From: Roseovarius sp. MMSF_3359
GTDB taxonomy: Bacteria; Pseudomonadota; Alphaproteobacteria; Rhodobacterales; Rhodobacteraceae
Length of the DNA stretch: 64,000 nt
Direction of reading: 5' to 3'
Assembly (NCBI RefSeq): GCF_030733385.1
Contig: NZ_JASHJC010000004.1
Span: 186,001 to 250,000 of the forward strand
The translations under genes and the position numbers were made by a program. Positions within the stretch are counted from its first letter, which is position 1. Every line of letters starts with the position of its first letter. Shown piece by piece: positions 1 through 9,719 of this stretch. The notes beneath the pieces are model-generated. The model was not told the DNA's origin. It did not search any database and worked only from the letters and a program-made list of their open reading frames with translations.

Positions 1-120
1 CACCCGGCGGCGCGCGCTATCCATGCCCTGGGTCAGGGCCAGGAACATGGGCGTCATGCCCGGCGGGTCCATGATCACGAAAAGCGTGACAAAGGCCGTG
101 ATGAGAAAGGCAGAATCCAT
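1..120 (-). CDS. MarC-family membrane protein, N-terminal fragment
   Basis: Only the first 40 codons lie in the window; the gene runs off the left edge on the minus strand. The translated start reads MDSAFLITAFVTLFVIMDPP, followed by GMTPMFLALTQGM. A short N-terminus, a first transmembrane helix ending in a D-P-x-G turn, then a TP/AP-x-F-x-x-LT segment is typical of the MarC/YchE family of inner-membrane proteins, whose role is not established. The start is the ATG complementary to 118-120; no strong Shine-Dalgarno is visible upstream. It is divergent from the phosphoesterase gene. The family call rests on a short fragment but the motif is distinctive. Confidence 0.65.
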   Translation of the reverse strand, partial: MDSAFLITAFVTLFVIMDPPGMTPMFLALTQGMDSARRRV

Positions 121-261
121 AGAGGTGCCATGCTGTTGCGTTGCTCTCTTTCAACATGGATGGGGCGCTTTGCCAAGGACGAACTGCGTGGCTTGCCGCC
201 ACGGTTCAGGTGCCTAGACTGGCGCGCAAGACGCAGTGTGACGTAAAGGATGGCAGCCCCC

Positions 262-1056
262 ATGAAACTGATCTGGCTTTCCGATTTGCATTTCGTGGCC
301 GATGGCACGGTGCAGGGGCATGATCCGGTTGAGCGGGTTTCACGGGCGGTCGATTTTATCAACATGCACCACCCGGACGCGGCGTATTGCGTGATCTCGG
401 GAGATCTGGTTGATCGTGCCACGAAGCGGGATTATGCGGCGGTTGCGTCACATTTGGGCCGTCTGGCGGTGCCCTGTCTGCCGATGGTTGGCAACCACGA
501 TGACCGCGCCCTTCTGCGTCGCGCCATGCCGCTTCCGGAAACCGTGATGGATGACTTCATTCAATACGCGGTAAGGACGGACGCGGCCCATCTCATCTGC
601 CTCGATACGCTGACGCCGGGTGCTGATCACGGCTCGTTTTGCCAGGGGCGCCTGGATTGGCTGGCGCAACGGCTGAGCGCGGCCCCCGAGACACCTGCGA
701 TCATCGTCATGCACCATCCGCCGATGGCTCTTGGTCTGCCGATGCAGGATGCGGACAGGTTGAAAGACAGCGCGGCGCTTCTGGACCTGTTGGCGCTGCA
801 CCCGCAGGTCCGGCAGCTTTGCATCGGCCATGTGCATCGTCCGATCACCGGATCGGTGCGGGGCATTCCCTTTGCGACGTTACCCGCGGTTCTTTATCAG
901 GCGCCGCCGCCAGTTCCGGCCTGGACCTGGGACAGTTTTGCTCCCGCGACCGAGGCGCCCGCCCTTGGGGTCGTGACCGTTCAGGGCGGGGAGGTGCAGA
1001 TCCACAATTTGCAGTTCTGCGCGTATGCCGACGGCGTTACTTCAGCCGGTCAATGA
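262..1056 (+). CDS. Calcineurin-like metallophosphoesterase
   Basis: A 264-residue cytosolic two-metal phosphoesterase of the CpdA/class III phosphodiesterase type. The complete metallophosphatase signature is visible: SDLH near residue 8 (metal D8, H10), GD at 48, GNHD at 77-80, MHHPP at about 150 and GHVH at 189-192. There is no signal peptide. Family members hydrolyse 3',5'-cAMP or other phosphodiesters; the true substrate cannot be read from sequence. The upstream ATG at 250 is in frame, but it sits on the AAAGGA that would serve as ribosome-binding site, and the ATG at 262 gives the usual MKLIxLSDLH start. Its 3' end overlaps the convergent OmpH-like gene by 20 bp. Confidence 0.85.
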   Translation: MKLIWLSDLHFVADGTVQGHDPVERVSRAVDFINMHHPDAAYCVISGDLVDRATKRDYAAVASHLGRLAVPCLPMVGNHDDRALLRRAMPLPETVMDDFIQYAVRTDAAHLICLDTLTPGADHGSFCQGRLDWLAQRLSAAPETPAIIVMHHPPMALGLPMQDADRLKDSAALLDLLALHPQVRQLCIGHVHRPITGSVRGIPFATLPAVLYQAPPPVPAWTWDSFAPATEAPALGVVTVQGGEVQIHNLQFCAYADGVTSAGQ

Positions 1057-1570
1057 CCATATCGGTGATGTTGACGCGATCACCGACCATCAGCACGACA
1101 CCGGGCTGCTGGTTCAGGATCAGGTCATAGCTGAACTCTTGCTGGATCGCCTCAAAGACCGGGTCGAATTGCGCCTGGATTTCCTTCAGACCTTCGGCGC
1201 GGATCTTCTGGGCTTCGCGCTGCTTGTCATCGCTGAAACGGCGAAGCTGCAGGGTCGCGTCCTCAAATTGCTTCTGCAGGTTGATGAGCTGTGCCTGATC
1301 CTCGCCATTTGTCGTGGCCTCGGTCACTCTCTCACGCATCTCCTGAATGGTTTTCTGCTGTTCGGCGATCTGCTCCTGCGCCTCGTTCTGGAAGGCCTGC
1401 AGCTTGTCGTTGAGCGCCGATCCCGCCGCCGAACGGGCGATGACCTGATCCATGTTCACGACGGCGATCTTGATCGGCTCTTCCTGCGCCATGGCCGGTT
1501 GCGCCAGCGGTGCAAGGGCCAGCAGGGACACGGCAAGCGCACTTGCCTGGAGAAAGGTGCGGGTCTTCAT
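1037..1570 (-). CDS. OmpH/Skp-family periplasmic chaperone
   Basis: A 177-residue exported protein. Residues 1-28 are a clear signal peptide with a hydrophobic core ending in AMA-Q. The mature part is highly charged and predicted helical (residues ~50-130, rich in Q, E and K), matching the coiled-coil tentacles of Skp/OmpH, which holds unfolded outer-membrane proteins in the periplasm. The open frame extends upstream to 1642, but the ATG at 1570 follows AGGAG with ideal spacing and begins the signal peptide. Usually ompH lies in the bamA-lpxD region; here it follows an ABC-F gene by 55 bp, so it may be a second paralogue. The 3' end overlaps the phosphoesterase gene. Confidence 0.8.
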   Translation of the reverse strand: MKTRTFLQASALAVSLLALAPLAQPAMAQEEPIKIAVVNMDQVIARSAAGSALNDKLQAFQNEAQEQIAEQQKTIQEMRERVTEATTNGEDQAQLINLQKQFEDATLQLRRFSDDKQREAQKIRAEGLKEIQAQFDPVFEAIQQEFSYDLILNQQPGVVLMVGDRVNITDMVIDRLK

Positions 1571-1625
1571 GGGAGCTCCTGTAAGGATGTGTGGCCCGAA
1601 GGCGGTTTCGGGCCAACCTAATGAG

Positions 1626-3479
1626 TTACATGCGGGATTCAACCTGTTCGAGCTTTTCCAGCGCCTTCATCCACAGGGTTTCGGCGCGATCCAGCCCATC
1701 CATGACCTCGCTGTATTTTTTCTGCCATTTCGTGGCCTCGACCACGTTGTCCTCGTCATACATCGCCGGGTCAGCGAGCTTGTCGGCGATCTTGTCGCGC
1801 ATCTCGTTGAGCTTTTCGACGCGCTCTTCGCATTTGCGGACCTCCTGGCGGCGGGCCAGGAGCATATCGCGGGTGGGACGTTTGACAGGTTTTGTCTTGG
1901 CTTCCGATTTGGCGGGCTTGTCGCTGCCCAGAAGCAGTTGGCGATAGCTCTCCAGGTCGCCCTCATAGGGGCTTACCGCGCCGTCCTTGACCAGCCACAG
2001 ACGATCCGCCACGAGGCTCAGTAGGTGCATGTCGTGGCTCACCAGGATCACCGCGCCGGAATACGCGGTCAGCGCCTCGACGAGCGCCTCGCGGCTTTCG
2101 ATATCGAGGTGGTTCGTGGGCTCGTCGAGGATGAGCATATGCGGCGCGTCGATCGTGGCGATCATCAGGGAAAGCCGCGCCTTTTGCCCGCCCGAGAGCT
2201 TTCCGACCAGCGTGTCGGCCTGCTCTGCGCCGATGCCGAACCCGCCGAGGCGCGCGCGTAGCTTGGCCGGGGCCTCTTCGGGGCGGAGGCGGCGGATATG
2301 GTCGATGGGCGTTTCGTCCACATGTAGCTCATCCACCTGATGCTGGGCAAAATAGCCGACGCGGAGTTTTGACGATTGCGTCTTGCGCCCCTGCATCAAC
2401 GGCAGGCGGTCCGACAGCAGCTTCGACAGCGTCGATTTGCCTTCGCCGTTGCGGCCCAGAAGGGCGATGCGGTCATCCTGGTCGATCCTGAGGTCCAGGC
2501 GCGACAGAACCGGTTTGTCGTCATAGCCCACAATGCCATTTTCCACCCGGATGATCGGCGGCGACAGCTCCTCGGGCTCGGGGAAGGTGAACCGTTTCAA
2601 CGCCGCCTCTTGCGGGCGGGTGATCGGTTTCATCTTTTCCAGCGCCTTGATCCGGGACTGTGCCTGTTTCGCCTTGTCGGCCTTGTAGCGGAAGCGATCG
2701 ACATAGGATTGCAGATGCGCGCGGCGGGCTTCTTGCTTCTTGGCCTCGGATTCCGCCGCGGCCAGACGGGCGGCCCGGGTCTGCGCGAAGGTGTCGTAAT
2801 TGCCTTGGTAGAGGCTCAGTTTCCGGTCTTCGAGATGCAAGATCGACCCCACGGCGCGATTAAGCAATCCGCGGTCGTGGCTCACGATCAGAACCGTGTG
2901 CGGATACCGCGCGAGGTAGCTCTCCAGCCAGAGCGCGCCTTCGAGGTCGAGGTAGTTCGTCGGTTCATCGAGCAAAAGCAAGTCAGGCTGCGCAAAGAGA
3001 ACCGCGGCAAGCGCCACGCGCATCCGCCAGCCGCCTGAAAAGTCACTACAAGGCTGCTTTTGCTCGGCATCGGTGAAACCCAGGCCCTTGAGGATTGACG
3101 CGGCGCGCGCTTCGGCGGACCAGGCGTCGATATCGGCGAGCCGTGTCTGGATCTCGGCAATACGGGCCGCGTCGCTGGCGGTGTCCGCCTCGACCAGAAG
3201 CGCCGCGCGTTCGGTATCGGCTGCGAGCACGGTGTCAATGAGCGACACGTCATTGCCCGGAACTTCCTGCGCGACGCCACCAATCCGCGCGCGGGCGGGC
3301 AGGGTGATCTCACCCGTCTCAAGCGCCAACTCGCCCCGGATCAAGCGAAAGAGCGTGGTCTTGCCCGTGCCGTTCCTACCCACGATGCCGACCTTGTGCC
3401 CGTCGGGGATCGTGGCCGTGGCATGCTCGATCAGGGGGCGGCCCGCGACTGCATAGGATATGTCATTGATGCGCAACAT
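1626..3479 (-). CDS. ABC-F family ATPase (Uup/YheS-like)
   Basis: A 617-residue soluble protein with two ABC ATPase domains and no membrane segments, the ABC-F pattern of ribosome-associated translation factors. Domain 1 has Walker A GRNGTGKTT near residue 35, a variant signature SGGWRMR and Walker B LLLDEPTNYLDLE. An arginine/lysine-rich linker follows at ~240-300. Domain 2 has GRNGEGKST, LSGGQKARLSL and LILDEPTNHLDIES. Residues ~530-617 are charged and probably coiled coil, as in YheS/Uup. Members act on ribosome E-site function or DNA repair; which applies here is not decidable by eye. It lies upstream of the OmpH-like gene on the same strand. Confidence 0.9.
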   Translation of the reverse strand: MLRINDISYAVAGRPLIEHATATIPDGHKVGIVGRNGTGKTTLFRLIRGELALETGEITLPARARIGGVAQEVPGNDVSLIDTVLAADTERAALLVEADTASDAARIAEIQTRLADIDAWSAEARAASILKGLGFTDAEQKQPCSDFSGGWRMRVALAAVLFAQPDLLLLDEPTNYLDLEGALWLESYLARYPHTVLIVSHDRGLLNRAVGSILHLEDRKLSLYQGNYDTFAQTRAARLAAAESEAKKQEARRAHLQSYVDRFRYKADKAKQAQSRIKALEKMKPITRPQEAALKRFTFPEPEELSPPIIRVENGIVGYDDKPVLSRLDLRIDQDDRIALLGRNGEGKSTLSKLLSDRLPLMQGRKTQSSKLRVGYFAQHQVDELHVDETPIDHIRRLRPEEAPAKLRARLGGFGIGAEQADTLVGKLSGGQKARLSLMIATIDAPHMLILDEPTNHLDIESREALVEALTAYSGAVILVSHDMHLLSLVADRLWLVKDGAVSPYEGDLESYRQLLLGSDKPAKSEAKTKPVKRPTRDMLLARRQEVRKCEERVEKLNEMRDKIADKLADPAMYDEDNVVEATKWQKKYSEVMDGLDRAETLWMKALEKLEQVESRM

Positions 3480-3532
3480 GCCCGGCTCTTAGCAGAGGCT
3501 TCGGCGGGGGACCAGCGCCCGAAATCGTTGAT

Positions 3533-4267
3533 TTACGCGGCGTCCCGTGCCAGGGCCGCAGAGGTCGGGCAAAAGACCAGCCTGGCGCGGCCTTGCGCCT
3601 TGGCCGCGTAAAGCGCGTCATCCGCGTGTTTGAGCAAATCGCCGATATCCTGGCCGGTTACGGATTCCACTGCGCCAATCGAGGCGCTGATCGTCAGAAC
3701 CTCATCACTTTCTTCGACCGCCATTTTCAACCCACCGCAGAGGCGCCCGGCGATTTTCTCGGCCTCTTCGGGGCCAGCGTCGATGAGATAGGCGGCAAAT
3801 TCCTCCCCACCAATGCGCCCCAGCAGGTCCGTGCTGCGGACCGAGGCGCGCAATTCCTCGGCAAAACTGCGAAGCACGGCATCGCCCGCCGCATGGCCAT
3901 AGGTGTCGTTGATCCGTTTGAAGTGATCGATGTCGATCATCAGGACAATGCCGTCGGTCTGAACGCTGGCCTGTTCCAGAAAAGCGCGGCGATTGGGCAG
4001 ACCGGTCAGCAGGTCCGTCGCGGCCAGTCGTGCCAGCTTGCGCTGCAACTGATCGAGATGGCTGATGAGTTTCATCGCAACAAGAATGAAAGGTGCGGCA
4101 ATCAGGATGGTCAGGATCGTATGATCCAGTAGTGTATCATCCAGCTCCCCCATCATGAGGAATTCGACACCTGCGCCAAGGACCGACGCGGCAAGACCCC
4201 AGATCAACACGCCAAGCGGCCAGTCGATCATCCGTTGCGGTGCAATAAAGGTGATGATGCGCTGCAA
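3533..4267 (-). CDS. Membrane-bound GGDEF diguanylate cyclase
   Basis: A 244-residue c-di-GMP synthase candidate. Two hydrophobic segments (about 17-38 and 50-66) form a minimal membrane anchor without a recognisable sensor domain. The GGDEF domain occupies ~80-235 and has an intact active site, GGEEF at 153-157. An inhibitory RxxD site (R144-S-T-D147) sits five residues before it, so feedback inhibition by c-di-GMP is likely. No EAL domain is present. It is oriented away from ndk, and its upstream flank (4268-4508) holds both genes' promoters. Confidence 0.88.
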   Translation of the reverse strand: MQRIITFIAPQRMIDWPLGVLIWGLAASVLGAGVEFLMMGELDDTLLDHTILTILIAAPFILVAMKLISHLDQLQRKLARLAATDLLTGLPNRRAFLEQASVQTDGIVLMIDIDHFKRINDTYGHAAGDAVLRSFAEELRASVRSTDLLGRIGGEEFAAYLIDAGPEEAEKIAGRLCGGLKMAVEESDEVLTISASIGAVESVTGQDIGDLLKHADDALYAAKAQGRARLVFCPTSAALARDAA

Positions 4268-4508
4268 TGCCCAAATCCACGTCTGTTTCCCGCGTCGAAA
4301 CTACGCAAGGGCATCCCAAGGCCTCGTAAACGCGGCCCGGCAAAAAACCTAAAATATGAGCTTAATCATCGCCGGTTTGTCGTGATTTCGTGCGGCAAGA
4401 ATCTCCCAAATCGCGGGTTTTCAAGCGCGTTTGCCCATGGTATCGGGGCCGCAATCCTGAGGGGCGGGCAAAGGGCCGGCCCGGACTTTAACGGAAGAAG
4501 AGACTGAC

Positions 4509-4931
4509 ATGGCTGTCGAACGTACATTGAGCATCATCAAACCCGACGCAACCAAGCGTAACCTGACCGGCAAGATCAACGCCAAGTTCGAGGACGCGGG
4601 CCTGCGGATCGTGGCGCAAAAGCGCATCCACCTGACCCCGGCGCAAGCGGGCGTGTTCTATGCCGTGCATGCCGAGCGTCCGTTCTATGGCGAGCTTTGT
4701 GAATTCATGGCCTCCGAGCCGGTTGTGGTTCAGGTCCTCGAAGGTGAAGGCGCGATTGCCAAGAACCGCGAAGTCATGGGCGCGACCAACCCCGCCGATG
4801 CGGCCCCCGGCACCATCCGCGCCGAATTCGCGGAATCGGTCGGCGAAAACTCGGTCCACGGATCGGATGCGCCGGAAACCGCCGCGGTGGAAATCGCGTA
4901 TTTCTTCTCGGGTCTGGAACTGGTCGGCTAA
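4509..4931 (+). CDS. ndk: Nucleoside diphosphate kinase
   Basis: A 140-residue enzyme of full family length that transfers gamma-phosphate from ATP to NDPs through a phosphohistidine. The N-terminal [14 protein letters not shown] and the active-site NSVHGSD (His near residue 117) are diagnostic, as are the REVMGATNP and TIRAEF segments. A purine-rich ribosome-binding site (GAAGAAGAGA) precedes the ATG. The gene is monocistronic: its own promoter region lies at 4268-4508 and a strong hairpin terminator follows. Confidence 0.97.
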   Translation: MAVERTLSIIKPDATKRNLTGKINAKFEDAGLRIVAQKRIHLTPAQAGVFYAVHAERPFYGELCEFMASEPVVVQVLEGEGAIAKNREVMGATNPADAAPGTIRAEFAESVGENSVHGSDAPETAAVEIAYFFSGLELVG

Positions 4932-4955
4932 GCCATCACGGAATATTGTGACAAG

Positions 4956-4989
4956 GGGCGGCGCATCGCGGATGTGGCCGCCCTTTTTT
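4956..4989 (+). terminator. Rho-independent terminator after ndk
   Basis: The stem GGGCGGC (4956-4962) pairs with GCCGCCC (4977-4983) and is followed by six T residues (4984-4989). It starts 25 bp after the ndk stop and abuts the end of the convergent DUF4112 gene. Confidence 0.85.
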
Positions 4990-5387
4990 CAGGTGTTGAT
5001 ATGCGCCGGGCCGACCTCCTGTGCGCGAGCCGCGCGTTTGCGCAGGTTGGTCTCCAAGAGCCGCATGTTTCGGATGTTGGCGTTATAGGCGATATCGAAA
5101 AGATCACCGATCAGGGGGACAGAGCCGATCACAAGGTCGATCACAAGGTTCCCCAGCATAACGATCAAGGCACCGGGCGTGGCACCAAGCTGACGTGCTT
5201 TCCACACGAGCCAGAGTGCCGGGGCCAGGGCGGCGGCGTCGCCGATTACAGGGATAAAGCCCAGGAGGTTGTCGATACCGACTGTCAGCCGCGTGCCGGG
5301 GATGCGAAACAGCGCATCCAGCCGTCGGGCCATCGTCTTCAGCTTTTCGAGTTCCGTATCGAGGTCTTGTTGAAATGCCTCTTTCAT
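4989..5387 (-). CDS. DUF4112 small membrane protein
   Basis: A 132-residue protein of unknown function. A charged N-terminus (1-25) is followed by LLGFIPVIGDAAALAPALW, a Gly/Pro-rich hydrophobic stretch and a second IGSVPLIGDLFDIAYNAN segment. The paired IPxIGD motifs are the hallmark of DUF4112. The frame is open to 5447, but the ATG at 5387 gives the family-typical start. No Shine-Dalgarno precedes it; instead a plausible -35 (TTGAAA), 17 bp spacer and -10 (TATGTA) end 6 nt before the ATG, so the transcript could be leaderless. It is convergent with ndk. Confidence 0.75.
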   Translation of the reverse strand: MKEAFQQDLDTELEKLKTMARRLDALFRIPGTRLTVGIDNLLGFIPVIGDAAALAPALWLVWKARQLGATPGALIVMLGNLVIDLVIGSVPLIGDLFDIAYNANIRNMRLLETNLRKRAARAQEVGPAHINT

Positions 5388-5390
5388 AAT

Positions 5391-5406
5391 GTATACATAG
5401 GTATAC
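5391..5406. promoter_or_regulatory. GTATAC-N4-GTATAC palindrome over DUF4112 promoter
   Basis: Two GTATAC hexamers, each self-palindromic, are separated by ATAG and lie 3 bp upstream of the DUF4112 ATG. The pair overlaps the likely -10 box read on the minus strand. It is a candidate operator for an unidentified regulator. Confidence 0.45.
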
Positions 5407-5587
5407 GAAATGGGCTTTTCAATAATCCGGCCTCGGGAAACCAGCAAAAGAATTCGACTTGAGTGAAAAAACTCAGTGAAGATAACGTATTGCCAACGTT
5501 ACTTCATCTTGTCCAACCAATAAGGTTTAAGGTTGGTCAGCGCGAACACATGCGCCGTCACTCGTCCAAAACAACCGGTGTCAGCAA

Positions 5588-5722
5588 TCAGATGCTGGCG
5601 AAATCCGTAAAGGTCATCGGTTTCGGTTTGGGTCTATGTGCGCCCGGGGGCGGTTGAATCGCCATGCTGGCGGGTTTCACGTCATCCTTGACGGGCGGTG
5701 TGGGAGGTGTGGCTGTTGCCAT
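5588..5722 (-). CDS. Candidate 44-residue proline-rich small protein
   Basis: A short minus-strand frame in an otherwise empty 576 bp gap (5388-5963). It begins with ATG at 5722, preceded by GGAG with 7 nt spacing, and ends with TGA at 5588. The product starts MATATPPTPPVKDDVKPASM, contains PPPG and PKPKPM, and ends TFTDFASI. It has no membrane segment or signal peptide. I do not recognise the family. The good ribosome-binding site and the biased Pro/Lys composition favour a real gene, but GC-rich DNA can give such frames by chance. The rest of the gap shows only AT-rich promoter-like sequence. Confidence 0.42.
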   Translation of the reverse strand: MATATPPTPPVKDDVKPASMAIQPPPGAHRPKPKPMTFTDFASI

Positions 5723-5963
5723 AGCTCTGCTCCAATTTTCCAGGGGCAGCTATTCAGCCAGATTGGGCTGAACAGAGCCCATTACTAAGTACATTCGCAG
5801 ACAGTGACTTAAGAATGCGCCAATAGTGCGTTCGAAACCAGACAAGTTTTATTACATATTTGCAATTCGTCACGTATTTGACGCAATGCGATCCGGCGCT
5901 TGATAGCCTGCGCCCGTTTGCTCTCACCGGCACTCGGGCGCGCAATGAAGTTTCATGTGACGG

Positions 5964-6941
5964 TTATTTGGCGCAATTTTCGGCAATCATCGAGATCATC
6001 TCGAACATCACGGCCGCTGCGGTCAAGGCTGTGATATTATTGGGGGAATCCTTGGTTGGCATCATGCAAACGACGTCGCCCCCGACGATGTTGAGACCCC
6101 GTGCGGCGCGCAGGATGCCGACCGCCTCGTCGATATCGAAACCCTTCTCACCGGGTTCGAGGTTTGACACAGCGGGGGCCACCGTCGGGTCCAGACAATC
6201 TAAATCAAATGTGATGTAAACCGGCTTGTCGCCCAGCACTTCGCGGGTCTGAGCAACCACATCTTCCAGCCCACGCTGCCGGAATTCGGCCATTGTGACG
6301 ATATTGTAACCGTAATCGTAGCTGGGTTGCAGCCAATCGAGGCTCCGGGGATGACCGCGCAGGCCGATCTGCATCGAACGGCTTGGATCGACCTTACCTT
6401 GATCGGCGAGGTAGGCGCCCCAATGTGCCGCAGATTTCTTGGCGCCGAGGAAATGGTCGACCTTGGTGAAAACATCCGTATGGGCATCGAGATGCAGGAA
6501 GCTGACCGGCTCGTCCCCCGCGATCTTGCCGCAGCCCAATGCCTGCACGATCCCGCCGGTGATCGAATGATCCCCGCCGATGGACACCGGACGTGCGCCG
6601 GCGGCGTCGATATCGGTGTAGAAATCGGTGATCTGCTGGATGCAGTCTTCATTGTCGTTGGCGCGGGGGAAGGGAACATCGCCCACATCCGCGATCTTGC
6701 AGCTTTGCCATGGGTCGATTTCAAAGACCGAATGTACGCGGCGCTGCACGGCTGAGACGTGGCGCAGGGCGCGGGGACCCAGGTGCTGATCCCGTTCGGT
6801 GGTGCCGTTACCCGTCGAATGAGGCACGCCGACAAGGGCGATGTCCTGCCCGTCGGCCGGTTCGTTGGGGCAACGGAACATGGTGGGGATGCCCCACCAA
6901 TAGAGGTTGTCCATCATCGACTTCTGGTACGGATCGGTCAT
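5964..6941 (-). CDS. Ureohydrolase (agmatinase/arginase superfamily), atypical
   Basis: A 325-residue binuclear-Mn ureohydrolase. All six metal ligands are visible: H125 in GGDHS, D152/H154/D156 in LDAHTD, and D247/D249 in DLDCLDP. The C-terminal motif that normally reads D-[IVL]-V-E-x-x-P, whose Glu contacts the guanidinium in arginase and agmatinase, is here GGDVVCMMP, with Cys at 292. The substrate is therefore uncertain, and 'agmatinase' would be an over-annotation. The frame extends to 7172, but the ATG at 6941 follows GGAAGGG and matches family length. It is the last gene of the transporter operon, 79 bp after the permease across a hairpin at 6989-7011, suggesting an imported nitrogenous substrate. 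Confidence 0.8.
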   Translation of the reverse strand: MTDPYQKSMMDNLYWWGIPTMFRCPNEPADGQDIALVGVPHSTGNGTTERDQHLGPRALRHVSAVQRRVHSVFEIDPWQSCKIADVGDVPFPRANDNEDCIQQITDFYTDIDAAGARPVSIGGDHSITGGIVQALGCGKIAGDEPVSFLHLDAHTDVFTKVDHFLGAKKSAAHWGAYLADQGKVDPSRSMQIGLRGHPRSLDWLQPSYDYGYNIVTMAEFRQRGLEDVVAQTREVLGDKPVYITFDLDCLDPTVAPAVSNLEPGEKGFDIDEAVGILRAARGLNIVGGDVVCMMPTKDSPNNITALTAAAVMFEMISMIAENCAK

Positions 6942-6988
6942 GACCACGGCCCTTCCAATTGAGTTTTTCAAGGAGTCTAAGAGGAGGC

Positions 6989-7011
6989 GGACCCGGCACA
7001 ATGCCGGATCC
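6989..7011. other. Intercistronic hairpin between permease and ureohydrolase
   Basis: GGACCCGGC (6989-6997) pairs with GCCGGATCC (7003-7011) with one mismatch and a 5-nt loop. No T tract follows on the minus strand, so it more likely stabilises or attenuates the operon mRNA than terminates it. Confidence 0.5.
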
Positions 7012-7020
7012 GTCAGTTCG

Positions 7021-8602
7021 TCAGTCCTTTTGGTCTTCGCGGCGGAAGGCGCCCTGGACAATGCGGTCCATGACCATGGCGAGGAAGAGAATGGCGAAAC
7101 CGCCGAGCAGGCCGGGTCCCTTGGCCGCGTATTGCAGCGCCTCGAGGATTTCCTTGCCCAATCCCCCGCCACCGATGAGCGAGATGATGACCACCATGGA
7201 AAGGCACATCAGGATCGTCTGGTTCACCCCGGTCATGATTGACGGCAAGGCCAACGGGATCTCCACGTCCTTAAGGAGCTGCCATTTGGAGGCGCCAAAG
7301 GCCACGGCGGCTTCCTTGATGCTCTCCGGGACGCCGCGCATACCGAGTGCGGTCAGACGAATGACCGGCGGCATGCCAAAGATGATCGTGGCCAGAATGC
7401 CCGGCGGATTGCCGGTGCCGAAAAACGCGATGATCGGGATGAGGTAGACGAAGGCGGGCAGGGTCTGCATCAGGTCCAGCACCGGCTCGGCCGCCTTGTA
7501 GGCACGGCGGGATTTGCCGAACCAGATCCCCAAGGGGATGCCGATGACCACGCAGAGGATCACCGACGCGCCCACGAGGGCCACGGTTTCCATTGCGACT
7601 TCCCAGTAGCCCAAAAGCGCCGTGTAGGCCATCGCGGCGCAGGTAAAGATCGCGACGCGCGGGCCGGCGGCGCGCCAGGCGGTGACCGCAATGACCAGCA
7701 TGACCACGGGCCAGGGCGAGCCGTTGAGCGCCACCGTCAGCGTATCGAGCACCACGCGGACGCCATAGACGATGCCATCGAAGAAATCGCCCCCGGCGGC
7801 GGCGGCGGCATCAATCCGCGCTTCCATCCAATTGGCCAGCCGCGAGAAGAGCGTGCCGTTGCCTTCGCCAAGGAAGAGTGCCGATGCCCCTTCCTCGGGG
7901 AATTCGTCCAGCAATGCCATCGACGAGTTGACGGTGAACTTGTAGACGATGAGCGGTCCGATGGCGGCGGCCAGAATTGCGCCCATCACGGTATTGCTCT
8001 GTGATCGGCCGCTTTCGGTATTCGCCGGGTCGATCCGCCAGTTGGAGTACTGCTTTTCGTAGACACGGTCAGCGTAGAGACCCTGCACCAGCTTGAAGAT
8101 CAGCAGGAGCAGAAACCCTGTCATCATGATCCCGAAGGCTTCGGCCTGCGCCGCTTCGGCCTGGACCATGCTTTTGTCGGCCGCTGCCTGGATATTGTTG
8201 GCAAGTTTGGTGAAACGGTCGACATCGGCCTGTTCGGTGGCTGCCGCGGCCTTGTCGAGCAACTCCTGCGCGCGGGCCGATTGGCGTGCGGCGCGTTCGG
8301 ACATGTCGGCCCCGGGATTGCCCCACCAGCCGCGCCCGATCTGCACCCAGGCGATGACTTCGAGAATGAGGAACGTCCAGAACATGCCCCAGATGGCGCG
8401 GCTCGCGGCCCAGAGTGGCCCCAGCACGGCGGCCCACAGGTTGAACGTGTTGGGCAGGAAGCCCGTGGCATCGTGGATCTTGTGAAAGGCGCCGATGTAA
8501 TAGTCGCCATTCACTTCGGCAAATTCCCGGATGGAATTGTCGAGCGCGTCGCGATCTACCTCGATATCCGAGGCGGCGGTGACTTTGAGTTCGGTGGCGG
8601 TA

Positions 8603-8610
<8 letters not shown>
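7021..8610 (-). CDS. TMAO/betaine-type ABC transporter permease
   Basis: A 529-residue inner-membrane permease of the ProW/OpuA class. The C-terminal half (~260-520) has the binding-protein-dependent transport fold, with the EAA-like loop ESIKEAAVAFGASKWQLLKDV and VIRLTALGMRGVP. The N-terminal ~230 residues are an extension with extra hydrophobic segments and a charged, Ala-rich helix (about 100-165); this makes the protein much longer than E. coli ProW (~350). The start at 8610 has GGGGGTAAAG upstream and overlaps the ATPase gene by 8 bp, implying translational coupling. Function follows the partner binding protein: uptake of a quaternary amine or TMAO. Confidence 0.85.
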
Positions 8611-9640
<1,030 letters not shown>

Positions 9641-9719
9641 ATCTCTCCCCTCGATATGAGACAGGCCGCCGGGGGATGCCCTGCGGCCTGTCATAGAAGT
9701 CAGTGCCTTGTGGCGAAGA

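Noticed and set aside
2376..3038. 220-codon plus-strand frame inside the ABC-F gene
   Set aside because: It is a shadow of the ABC-F coding frame without family features.
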